DNA from: Desulfovibrionales bacterium
Lineage (GTDB): Bacteria > Desulfobacterota > Desulfovibrionia > Desulfovibrionales > Desulfomicrobiaceae
DNA length: 7,631 bases
NCBI GenBank assembly: GCA_012727515.1
Contig: JAAYGZ010000254.1
Location: 1 to 7,631, forward strand
Direction: 5' to 3'
Shown here: positions 1-6,404 of the stretch, piece by piece
Position numbering within the stretch: position 1 is the first letter of the stretch
Layout of the letters: each line of letters starts with the position of its first letter
Made by a program: the position numbers and the translations under genes
The notes under the pieces: model-generated
Told to the model about the DNA's origin: nothing
Seen by the model: only the letters and a program-made list of their open reading frames with translations
The model's database searches: none

Positions 1-617
1 GGCATCCCCTGACCCTGGTGGTACTGGAGCAGACCATGCCCCCAGCCCAGGCCCTGACCCTGGGGTTAGACATGACTTACTGCGCCCATGACCAGGGCCT
101 GGTGACCAAGCAGCCTGTGCGCGCCCTGGCCTTGTCCTGCCTGGGTCTGACCCCAGATGCCAAGCTCTGGGATCTGGGCGCTGGCAGCGGGGCCATGAGC
201 CTGGAAGCAGCAGCCCTGATCCGTAGCGGGGAAATTGTGGCCGTGGAGCGTGTGCCCCGGCGTATGGAGCATATTCGCGCAAATCTGGCCCGCTTTGGGG
301 CATGGATAGTGCGCCCGGTCCTGGCTGATATACATGATTTTCTGCGCACCCAGCCGGAAAACCCCACCCATATTTTTTTAGGCGGTGGCGCATCTGCCGA
401 AATACTGCACCTGGCCTGGCAGGCCCTGGTTCCTGGCGGCAGGCTTGTTATGACAGCAGTGCTCTTATCCACCCTGGAAATGGCCCGCAGCTGCCTGGCC
501 GGGCCTGTGGAAATCCATCAGCTCCACCACGCCTTGGCCCAGGCCCTGGGCGCTGATGTTCGTCTGGTGCCTGACAATCCTGTATTTCTCATTGCAACAA
601 AAAAACCAGAAGCATGA
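1..617 (+). CDS. cbiT: Cobalt-precorrin-6B C15-methyltransferase/decarboxylase (CbiT domain), probably the C-terminal half of a CbiE-CbiT (CobL-type) fusion; 5' end outside window
   Basis: The reading frame is open to the left edge (first whole codon at 3) and ends with TGA at 615-617. CbiT uses S-adenosylmethionine to methylate C15 of the corrin ring and decarboxylate the C12 acetate side chain, in the cytoplasm. The sequence shows the CbiT signature GLVTKQPVRALAL, then the SAM-binding glycine loop WDLGAGSGAMSLEAA (about 165-210), an acidic strand end (VAVERV), and a GGGAS loop near 385. The residues before the CbiT domain (HPLTLVVLEQ) resemble the last strand of a CbiE methyltransferase domain, so I read this as the tail of a fused CbiE-CbiT protein. 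A stand-alone CbiT starting at GTG 18 or ATG 36 is possible but less likely, because no ribosome binding site is seen there. The stop overlaps the next start in an ATGA, which suggests translational coupling. Confidence 0.88.
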   Translation, partial: HPLTLVVLEQTMPPAQALTLGLDMTYCAHDQGLVTKQPVRALALSCLGLTPDAKLWDLGAGSGAMSLEAAALIRSGEIVAVERVPRRMEHIRANLARFGAWIVRPVLADIHDFLRTQPENPTHIFLGGGASAEILHLAWQALVPGGRLVMTAVLLSTLEMARSCLAGPVEIHQLHHALAQALGADVRLVPDNPVFLIATKKPEA

Positions 618-2398
618 ATAATCCGGCTGTATATTTTATTGGTGCCGGGCCTGGTGATCCGGGCCTTTTGACCCTGCGTGGTCATGAAATCATTACCCAG
701 GCTGATCTGGTACTCTATGCCGGGTCATTAGTCCCTCGCCAGGTTGTAACCAGCGCCAGGCCAGAGGCTCAGGTTATTGATTCCGCGCCCCTGGACCTGG
801 ACCAGACCCATGCTCTTATGCGCGATACTGCCCTGGCAGGCGGTCTGGTGGCCAGGGTGCATACAGGCGAGCCATCCCTGTATGGCTCCATGCGCGAACA
901 AATGGCCCTGCTGGATGCTGACGGAATTTCCTACGCGGTTATTCCCGGCGTTACTGCGGCTTTTGCCACTGCGGCCAAAGCCTGTGCATCGTTTACAGTG
1001 CCGGAAATCACCCAGACCTTGATCATCACCCGCCTGGCCGGGCGCACCCCCATGCCAGAACGCGAGCGCCTGCGCCACCTGGCCCGTCATGGGGCGTCTT
1101 TGGCCGTGTATCTGTCAGCAGACAAGGCCGCTATTTTAGCCAGGGAACTGCGTGAAGCAGGGCTTGCTGAAGACACAACCATTATTCTTGGCCATAAAAT
1201 CGGCCATGCCCAGGAAAAACTGGTTCGCGCCACCCTGGCAACACTGGAAGCTGAGGCCAGGCAACATAAAATGACCCGCCAGACTGTATTTTTGGTCCTG
1301 CCAGGGGAACAAGCCCCGCGTCTTCCGTCCAGGCTCTATGCCCCGGAATTTGCGCATGGCTTTCGAGCAGCCTCACGCCCATCCACCTGGGACACGGCTG
1401 CCATCTATACCCTGACCAGCGCCGGACTCAAACTGGCCCAGCGCATTGCCACGCACCTGCCGTCTCAGATTTTTACCCTGCACCGCCTGGCCACAGAACA
1501 CAGCACAGGATTTGAACGCATTGCTGATCAGCTGCGCAGTAATTTTTCCCGCTATCACGCCCATATCTGCATTGCAGCCACAGGCATTGTGGTGCGGGCC
1601 ATTGCTCCGCTCCTGGACTCAAAAACAACAGACCCGGCAGTGCTGGTCTGCGATCAGAATGGCCAGCACGTTATCAGCCTGCTGGCCGGTCATCTGGGCG
1701 GAGCCAATGACCTGGCCCGGCGCATTGCCGCTCATCTGGGCGCAGTGCCGGTCCTGACCACGGCCACAGACAATGCAGGCACAATATGCATAGAAACCTT
1801 GGCCAAGACGCATGGCTGCCATATTGCCAACCCAGAGGGCCTGGTTGCCGTGAATGCGGCCCTGGTCCAGGGCACGCCAGTGCCTGTGTATGACCCGGAA
1901 CACCGCCTGCCCACGGCCCAGGCTCCGGAGTTTGTCCGTGTTGCCAGCCCTGAACAGGCCTTGGTTGTGGTTTCGTGGCAGGCCCTGGACAATCTGCCGG
2001 GCCTGGTGCTGCGCCCGCCTTGCCTGGTGGTGGGCATTGGCTGCCGCAAAGGTGTTACGCACACTGCAATTATAACGGCCCTGCATGAGCTGTGCGCCAT
2101 GCATGGTCTGGCCCAGGCCAGTATCAGCACCCTGGCCAGCGTGGACATCAAAGAGCAGGAGCCAGGCCTGCACCAGGCAGCCACCAGTTGTGGCCTGCCC
2201 CTTGTATTTTTCACCCGCTCAGACCTGGCCGCTATTCCCACGCCCACGCCCTCGGCCACGGTACAGGATAAAATAGGAGTTCCCAGCGTATGCGAAGCAG
2301 CAGCCCTCAAAGCAGCCCAGACCAGCACCCTGCTTGTACCCAAGACCATTTTCGGCCCCATCACCCTGGCCGTGGCCCTGGCTCCCTCACAGTCATAG
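614..2398 (+). CDS. cbiF-cbiG: Cobalt-precorrin-4 C11-methyltransferase fused to cobalt-precorrin-5A hydrolase (CbiF-CbiG)
   Basis: This 594-residue cytoplasmic protein joins two corrin enzymes. Residues 1 to about 252 are a CbiF/CobM uroporphyrinogen-III-methylase-like domain: the N-terminal YFIGAGPGDPGLLTLRG loop, GEPSLYGSMREQ, the IPGVTAAFATAAKA SAM-site segment, and the family-typical end SRLYAPEFAHGFR (E245). From about residue 262 a full CbiG follows: IYTLTSAG, the central AGHLGGAND motif (G359-H360), and the C-terminal domain beginning VVGIGCRKGV (C477) and ending VPKTIFGPITLAVA. CbiF methylates C11 of cobalt-precorrin-4. CbiG then opens the lactone of cobalt-precorrin-5A and releases acetaldehyde, so the fusion carries out consecutive steps. 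CbiG marks the anaerobic, early-cobalt route. The ATG overlaps the cbiT stop by 4 bases and has only a weak upstream purine run. The linker is about ten residues. Confidence 0.93.
   Translation: MNNPAVYFIGAGPGDPGLLTLRGHEIITQADLVLYAGSLVPRQVVTSARPEAQVIDSAPLDLDQTHALMRDTALAGGLVARVHTGEPSLYGSMREQMALLDADGISYAVIPGVTAAFATAAKACASFTVPEITQTLIITRLAGRTPMPERERLRHLARHGASLAVYLSADKAAILARELREAGLAEDTTIILGHKIGHAQEKLVRATLATLEAEARQHKMTRQTVFLVLPGEQAPRLPSRLYAPEFAHGFRAASRPSTWDTAAIYTLTSAGLKLAQRIATHLPSQIFTLHRLATEHSTGFERIADQLRSNFSRYHAHICIAATGIVVRAIAPLLDSKTTDPAVLVCDQNGQHVISLLAGHLGGANDLARRIAAHLGAVPVLTTATDNAGTICIETLAKTHGCHIANPEGLVAVNAALVQGTPVPVYDPEHRLPTAQAPEFVRVASPEQALVVVSWQALDNLPGLVLRPPCLVVGIGCRKGVTHTAIITALHELCAMHGLAQASISTLASVDIKEQEPGLHQAATSCGLPLVFFTRSDLAAIPTPTPSATVQDKIGVPSVCEAAALKAAQTSTLLVPKTIFGPITLAVALAPSQS
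2275..2279 (+). promoter_or_regulatory. Ribosome binding site for cbiH, inside cbiG
   Basis: AGGAG lies ten bases before the ATG at 2290, within the cbiG coding region. It is the main support for starting cbiH at 2290. The spacing is slightly long, and an AGGAG could occur here by chance. Confidence 0.5.
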
Positions 2399-3126
2399 GC
2401 CTTGGCCCTGGCCACACAGACCTGCTTGCGCCCCTGGCCAGAGCGGCCCTTGACCAGGCCCAGGCCATTGTGGGCTATGATCGCTATGTGGAACTGGTGG
2501 AACCAGCGCTGCTGGCAGGAAAAACCGTAGTTTCCACTGGCATGAAGCAGGAACTGGAGCGCGTGGCCCGCGCCGTGGAACTGGCCACAAGCGGACACAG
2601 AACAGTTGTGGTTTCCTCTGGTGACAGCGGTATTTACGGCATGGCTGGCCTGGTGCTGGAATTTCTGGAGCGCCACGGCCTGAGCACAAGCGTGGAGCTG
2701 ACTATTGTGCCGGGCATTCCAGCCTTGTGCGCGGCAGCAGCCTTGCTTGGGGCACCGCTTATGCACGATTTTGCGTCCATTTCCCTGTCAGACCTGCTCA
2801 CGCCCCTGCCGCGTATCATGCACCGGGTCCGTGCCGCTGCTGAAGCGGATTTTGTGCTGGTGCTCTATAATCCTAAATCTCGAAAACGTGGTCAGCACCT
2901 GGCTGATGCCCTGGATATTGTACGCGACTTTCGCACTCCGGACACGCCCATTGGCTTTGTGCGCAATGCCTTTCGCCCTGGCCAGGAAGTGCGCGTCAGC
3001 ACCCTGGACGCCTGTGATCCAGAGTGGGCAGATATGCTGACCACCATTGTTATTGGCAACACAAGCACCCGGCTGGTTGGTTCACACATGCTCACCCCGC
3101 GTGGATACTACGAAAAGTATGGATGA
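2290..3126 (+). CDS. cbiH: Cobalt-precorrin-3 C17-methyltransferase (CbiH/CobJ)
   Basis: CbiH/CobJ methylates C17 and drives contraction of the tetrapyrrole ring, the step before the CbiF activity encoded just upstream. The domain starts at about residue 33 with LTVIGLGPGHTDLL, followed by AIVGYDRYVELV, the SSGDSGIYGMAG loop (G111-D112), VPGIPALCAAAALLGAPL, the diagnostic HDFASISLSDLLTP (H159), VLVLYNPKSRKR and VRNAFRPGQ, ending with TGA at 3124-3126. The start is uncertain. Between the last cbiG codons and the conserved glycine loop there is no ATG, GTG or TTG. The nearest, ATG 2290, lies 109 bases inside cbiG in another frame and adds a Pro/Ser/His-rich tail of about 32 residues unlike any part of the family fold. 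That tail is probably just cbiG sequence read out of frame. A frameshift fusion to CbiG or a non-standard start are alternatives. The function is secure; the N-terminus is not. Confidence 0.87.
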   Translation: MRSSSPQSSPDQHPACTQDHFRPHHPGRGPGSLTVIGLGPGHTDLLAPLARAALDQAQAIVGYDRYVELVEPALLAGKTVVSTGMKQELERVARAVELATSGHRTVVVSSGDSGIYGMAGLVLEFLERHGLSTSVELTIVPGIPALCAAAALLGAPLMHDFASISLSDLLTPLPRIMHRVRAAAEADFVLVLYNPKSRKRGQHLADALDIVRDFRTPDTPIGFVRNAFRPGQEVRVSTLDACDPEWADMLTTIVIGNTSTRLVGSHMLTPRGYYEKYG

Positions 3127-3206
3127 TCTTCTCTTTAATTTTTGGATACTTGAGCTGCACATTGCTCCCTGTACCAGGCTTTGTTAGAGAGACGCTGGTT
3201 TGTGGT

Positions 3207-3310
3207 TGCGAGGAGCCGAAGGCGACATTGCACAGAGCACAGAACCAAGGCGTTATTGCGAGGACTGCGAACAGAGTGCGGCAGGACGCGGCAATCTCCG
3301 GCTTCTCGCA
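3207..3310 (+). repeat. Intergenic palindromic repeat (REP/BIME-like), two partial units
   Basis: TGCGAGGAGCCG (3207-3218) is the reverse complement of CGGCTTCTCGCA (3299-3310) except for one position that can form a G-U pair. The two arms enclose about 80 bases. The 9-mer TTGCGAGGA occurs twice in direct orientation (3206-3214 and 3256-3264), and ATTGC (3227-3231) can pair with GCAAT (3291-3295). The stretch 3251-3299 follows the pattern ATTGCGAGGA...GACGCGGCAATCTCC, which I recognise as a short intergenic repeat common in several bacterial phyla, including sulfate reducers. It lies in the 260-base gene-free spacer between cbiH and the nitroreductase gene; I see nothing else convincing there. 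There is no transposase and no clear target-site duplication. Its role is unknown; transcript-end protection or a decayed miniature element are possible. Confidence 0.6.
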
Positions 3311-3374
3311 CTGACGACACTTTTTATGAAGTACAGCAGCGCTTTCCAGCGTATCTTTTCACTTAGTTATAGAT

Positions 3375-3380
3375 GAGGAG
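3375..3380 (+). promoter_or_regulatory. Ribosome binding site that decides the nitroreductase start
   Basis: GAGGAG sits six bases before an ATT codon at 3387, exactly where the conserved N-terminus of the nitroreductase begins. This supports initiation at or next to 3387 although no ATG, GTG or TTG is present in frame there. Confidence 0.55.
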
Positions 3381-3386
3381 TCAGTC

Positions 3387-3908
3387 ATTCTTGATATTTT
3401 ACGCCAACGCCGCAGTATCCGGCATTATACCTCGGAACCTCTGGCCCCGGAAATCATTGACCAGCTCAAGGAAGCCCTATTGCGCTCCCCATCGTCTCGT
3501 GGCCTGGACCCCTGGGAATTTGTCTTTGTCACTGACAAGGCCCTGCTCACAGAGCTGGCCACAGCCAAGCCCCAGCACGCTCATTTTTTGCGTGATGCAG
3601 CTCTGGGCATTGTTGTGCTGGGCAATGAAGCCGTGGCTGATACCTGGATTGAAGACTGCTCCATTGCCACTATTATTGTGCAACTGGCCTGCACAAGCCT
3701 GGGCCTGGGCAGTTGCTGGGTGCAGATATATCGCCGGGAGTATGGGCCAGGCATTTCCGCTGAACAGCGGGTGCGCCAGATTGTGCGCGCTCCTGAGAAC
3801 CTGCGCGTTTTATCCATTGTCAGCATTGGACATCCTGCCAGGTATCCGGCTCCGCATACCGTAGAAAGTCTGGATTTTACCAAAATCAAAACCAATACCT
3901 ATAATTGA
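3387..3908 (+). CDS. Nitroreductase-family flavoprotein, probable ATT start
   Basis: This is a small (about 173-residue) member of the FMN-dependent nitroreductase fold, expected to be a cytoplasmic NAD(P)H-using oxidoreductase; the substrate is unknown. Read from ATT 3387, the protein begins [19 protein letters not shown]. The Arg-Arg-Ser (R8-R9-S10) is the usual FMN-phosphate contact of the family. It continues with [20 protein letters not shown] (residues 31-50), a Cys-Ser-Ile-Ala helix ([13 protein letters not shown]), [11 protein letters not shown] (S109-C110-W111) and [15 protein letters not shown]. The first ordinary start in frame is TTG 3480, which would remove the FMN-binding segment, so I prefer 3387. 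The frame is open upstream to a TGA at 3327 without a standard start. The TGA stop (3906-3908) overlaps the glnS ribosome binding site, so the two genes look coupled. It could also be a recently damaged gene that has lost its ATG. Confidence 0.8.
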   Translation: MLDILRQRRSIRHYTSEPLAPEIIDQLKEALLRSPSSRGLDPWEFVFVTDKALLTELATAKPQHAHFLRDAALGIVVLGNEAVADTWIEDCSIATIIVQLACTSLGLGSCWVQIYRREYGPGISAEQRVRQIVRAPENLRVLSIVSIGHPARYPAPHTVESLDFTKIKTNTYN

Positions 3909-3915
3909 GGAATAC

Positions 3916-5574
3916 ATGGACGCCCCACGTAATTTTTTGCGCCAAATCATTGAAAATGACCTGCACAGCGGCACCCACACAAGCATTGTGACCCGCTTTC
4001 CTCCTGAACCCAATGGGTTTTTGCATATTGGCCATGCCAAATCCATCTGCCTGAATTTTGGTCTGGCCAGGGAATTTGACGGGCGCTGTCATCTGCGTTT
4101 TGATGATACCAATCCAGGCAAGGAAGATCCCGCGTATGTGGCGTCCATTAAAGAAGATGTGCGCTGGCTGGGTTTTGACTGGGGCGAGCACCTGTACCAT
4201 GCTTCAGACTATTTTGAGCAGCTCCATGCCTTTGCCGTTGACCTCATTAAACAGGGCAAAGCCTATGTCTGTTCCTTGTCTGCGGAGGAAATGCGCCAGT
4301 ATCGCGGCACCTTGACCGAGCCAGGAACCAACAGCCCGTACCGGGAACGCAGCGTGGAAGAAAATCTGGATTTGTTTGCCCGGATGCGGGCTGGTGAATT
4401 TCCTGAAGGTGCGCATATTCTGCGGGCCAAAATTGATATGGCATCGCCCAACATGAACATGCGTGACCCGGCCCTGTATCGCATTTTGCATCAGGAACAC
4501 CAGAACACAGGCAATGCATGGTGCATTTATCCCATGTATGACTTTGCCCACGGCTTGTCTGATGCCCTGGAACACATTACCCATTCCATCTGCACTTTGG
4601 AATTTGCAGACCATAAGCCACTTTATGACTGGATTTTAGATCAGCTTCCTGTTCCTGCAAGGCCCAGACAATATGAATTTAACCGCTTAAACATCAATTA
4701 TACAGTTACCAGCAAGCGCAGGCTCAAAACCCTGGTGGATAACGAAGTGGTAAGCGGATGGAATGACCCGCGAATGCCCACTATTTCCGGGCTGCGCAGG
4801 CGTGGCTTTCCACCTGCGGCGTTGCGGGACTTTTGCGAGCGCATCGGGGTAAGCCGCTCAGACAGCTGTGTGGATATGAGCCTGCTGGAAAATTGTGTGC
4901 GCGAAAACCTGGACGCCACTGCGCCCAGGGCCATGGCCATACTCAAACCCCTGAAACTTGTTCTGGAAAACTATCCGCACGAACAGGAAGAATTTTTCAC
5001 CCTGGCCAACCATCCTAAAAATCCCGACATGGGCACCCGTGAAGTGGGATTTGCGCGGGAAATTTATATTGAAGCCTCTGATTTTATGGAAAGCCCCTGC
5101 GCTAAATTCTTTCGCCTGGCTCCGGGCAAAGAAGTCCGTTTACGCGGGGCCTATCTGGTGACATGCACAGAAGTACGCAAAAATCCAGATGGCTCAATAC
5201 AGGAAGTGATCTGCACCTATGACCCGGCTACTCGTGGCGGAGACGCGCCAGATGGCCGCAAAGTCAAGGGCACTCTGCACTGGGTCAGTGCCCGGCACTG
5301 TGCTGAAGCAGAAATCCGCCTCTATGACCGGCTTTTTACCGCAGAACTTCCAGGCAAAGACGCAGATTTTTTAACCCAGATCAACCCTGCTTCCCTTGAA
5401 ATTCTGTCTGGCTGCAAGATTGAACAGGCCCTGGTTCAGGCTGAACCAGAAGCACGGTTTCAGTTTGAGCGCCAGGGCTATTTTTGTGCAGACCGCCAGG
5501 AACACAGGCCAGGCCAGGCTGTGTTTAACCGCACCGTAACCCTGCGTGACTCCTGGGCCAAGGTGACAGGGTAA
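3916..5574 (+). CDS. glnS: Glutaminyl-tRNA synthetase (GlnRS)
   Basis: GlnRS charges tRNA-Gln with glutamine in an ATP-dependent cytoplasmic reaction. The 552-residue length matches bacterial GlnRS. The class I signature is clear: [18 protein letters not shown], with HIGH at residues 37-40, then [16 protein letters not shown]. The second nucleotide-binding loop is VTSKRRL (S266-K267-R268), where the family usually has VMSKR. It is followed by the GlnRS-typical [24 protein letters not shown] and by the C-terminal anticodon-binding beta-barrels (about 340-545, including [12 protein letters not shown] and VKGTLHWV). Fused or discriminating features of GluRS are absent, and the match to the GlnRS pattern runs the whole length. 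The start at ATG 3916 follows GAGGAA (3907-3912), which overlaps the stop of the nitroreductase gene. The gene appears intact. GlnRS in bacteria is generally attributed to acquisition from eukaryotes; many relatives instead amidate Glu-tRNA-Gln. Confidence 0.96.
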   Translation: MDAPRNFLRQIIENDLHSGTHTSIVTRFPPEPNGFLHIGHAKSICLNFGLAREFDGRCHLRFDDTNPGKEDPAYVASIKEDVRWLGFDWGEHLYHASDYFEQLHAFAVDLIKQGKAYVCSLSAEEMRQYRGTLTEPGTNSPYRERSVEENLDLFARMRAGEFPEGAHILRAKIDMASPNMNMRDPALYRILHQEHQNTGNAWCIYPMYDFAHGLSDALEHITHSICTLEFADHKPLYDWILDQLPVPARPRQYEFNRLNINYTVTSKRRLKTLVDNEVVSGWNDPRMPTISGLRRRGFPPAALRDFCERIGVSRSDSCVDMSLLENCVRENLDATAPRAMAILKPLKLVLENYPHEQEEFFTLANHPKNPDMGTREVGFAREIYIEASDFMESPCAKFFRLAPGKEVRLRGAYLVTCTEVRKNPDGSIQEVICTYDPATRGGDAPDGRKVKGTLHWVSARHCAEAEIRLYDRLFTAELPGKDADFLTQINPASLEILSGCKIEQALVQAEPEARFQFERQGYFCADRQEHRPGQAVFNRTVTLRDSWAKVTG

Positions 5575-5610
5575 GAAAACAGCACGTTCATAGGCCCAAA
5601 AGAGAACGCC

Positions 5611-6315
5611 GTGATTTTGTACACTGAGCCAGGCCTGTCAGATTCCATGCCCTGTCCGTATCTGCCAGGCCGCAGCATGGTCTATGAATATTTTTTTGCC
5701 GGCGAACTGTCTGCCCATGAACTGGCCTGGTTTTTAGGCCAGGGCTGGAGAACATTTGGCACCTATTATTTTCGTCCGGCCTGCCCGCACTGCCAGGCCT
5801 GCACACCCTTGCGCATACCTGTGACCAGCTTTGCGCCCAGCCGCAGCCAGCGCCGCGTATGGCGCAAAGGCGCAGACATAGACGTTTCTTTTGCTCCGCT
5901 ACGTTATGAAGAGGCTCTTTTTGATCTGTATCAACGCCACTCGGCCATGCGTTTTGCACAACACGTCAACTTTGATGATTTTGTCCTGCAGCTCCATAGT
6001 CCGTCCTGCCCGGCCCTGCTCTCACGCTATGAACTGGCAGGCAGACTTATTGGCGCAGGCTACCTGGACCAGGCTGCTGATGGCTTAAGTTCTGTATATT
6101 TTGTTTTTGATCCAGATTATGCCCGCTTCAGCCTGGGCATTTTAAGCGCTCTGCGCGAGATAGCACAAGCGCAAAATCTGAAGCTGGACTATTATTATCT
6201 TGGCTATGTTGTGCCTGGCTGTGCGCGAATGGCCTACAAGGCCGGGTTCTGGCCCCATGAACTCTATTCCTGGACTGACAGGCGCTGGTACACCGCAGAG
6301 CCATCGGACAGATAA
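5611..6315 (+). CDS. bpt: Protein N-terminal aminoacyltransferase, Ate/Bpt family (probable aspartate/glutamate leucyltransferase)
   Basis: Enzymes of this family transfer an amino acid from aminoacyl-tRNA to the N-terminus of proteins, creating an N-degron; bacterial Bpt adds Leu to N-terminal Asp or Glu, for delivery to ClpS-ClpAP. The 234-residue protein shows the N-terminal domain with CPYLPGRSMVYEYFF (C15), FRPACPHCQACTPLRIPV (C58, C61, C64) and PSRSQRRVWRKGADI. The C-terminal GNAT-like domain has the family motifs FDPDYARFSLGILSALREI and YYLGYVVPGCARMAYKAGFWPHEL. The start is GTG 5611 behind a weak AGAGAA; the frame is open back to the glnS stop with no better start codon. The leader of 36 bases after glnS suggests co-transcription. 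Whether Leu or Arg is transferred cannot be decided by eye; Leu is expected for the bacterial branch. Confidence 0.9.
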   Translation: MILYTEPGLSDSMPCPYLPGRSMVYEYFFAGELSAHELAWFLGQGWRTFGTYYFRPACPHCQACTPLRIPVTSFAPSRSQRRVWRKGADIDVSFAPLRYEEALFDLYQRHSAMRFAQHVNFDDFVLQLHSPSCPALLSRYELAGRLIGAGYLDQAADGLSSVYFVFDPDYARFSLGILSALREIAQAQNLKLDYYYLGYVVPGCARMAYKAGFWPHELYSWTDRRWYTAEPSDR

Positions 6316-6323
6316 AAAATACG

Positions 6324-6360
6324 GCTGTACGCACTTTACGTGGTGGACAATGAGTACAGC
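6324..6360 (+). promoter_or_regulatory. Inverted repeat in the leader upstream of nifS
   Basis: GCTGTAC (6324-6330) and GTACAGC (6354-6360) are perfect reverse complements separated by 23 bases, in the 89-base spacer between bpt and nifS. They could be a hairpin in the mRNA or two half-sites for a regulator. There is no U-run after the stem, so an ordinary terminator is unlikely, and the sequence does not match the IscR type 1 site as I know it. A 7-bp match in 89 bases may be chance. Confidence 0.3.
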
Positions 6361-6391
6361 AGCACTACAAGAATCAGGCACCCCGTGAACC

Positions 6392-6398
6392 AAGGAGG
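6392..6398 (+). promoter_or_regulatory. Strong ribosome binding site of nifS
   Basis: AAGGAGG, a perfect anti-16S match, lies six bases before ATG 6405. It is by far the best Shine-Dalgarno in the window and suggests high translation of the desulfurase. Confidence 0.8.
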
Positions 6399-6404
6399 AA
6401 TTAT

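Noticed and set aside
2395..2398. ATA start for cbiH overlapping the cbiG stop (ATAG)
   Set aside because: It would remove the first strand residues (LTV) before the glycine loop, and ATA is a very poor start codon.
1732..2766. Long reading frame on the minus strand opposite cbiG and cbiH
   Set aside because: It is antisense to two conserved genes, shows no recognisable motif and has the His/Gln/Arg/Ala-rich composition of a shadow frame.
3127..3200. Terminator after cbiH (GAGC 3152-3155 with GCTC 3164-3167)
   Set aside because: The stem is only four base pairs and no T-run follows.
3181..3366. Possible small Arg-rich protein in the spacer after cbiH
   Set aside because: It is made almost entirely of the palindromic repeat, has no ribosome binding site and its composition is typical of translated repeat DNA.
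3343..3372. Promoter for the nitroreductase-glnS unit (TTTCCA with TTATAG)
   Set aside because: The -10 match is poor and a transcript from it would begin at the ribosome binding site.
3387..3908. Nitroreductase as BluB (dimethylbenzimidazole synthase), suggested by the nearby B12 genes
   Set aside because: It is shorter than BluB, its motifs fit the short 'SPSSRG...DCSIA...GLGSCW' nitroreductases, and BluB needs oxygen whereas the B12 route here is anaerobic. The spacer also separates it from the B12 cluster.
5495..5525. Tandem CAGGC-like repeats and frequent CTGGCC words
   Set aside because: They are explained by the preferred Leu (CTG) and Ala (GCC) codons and lie inside coding sequence.
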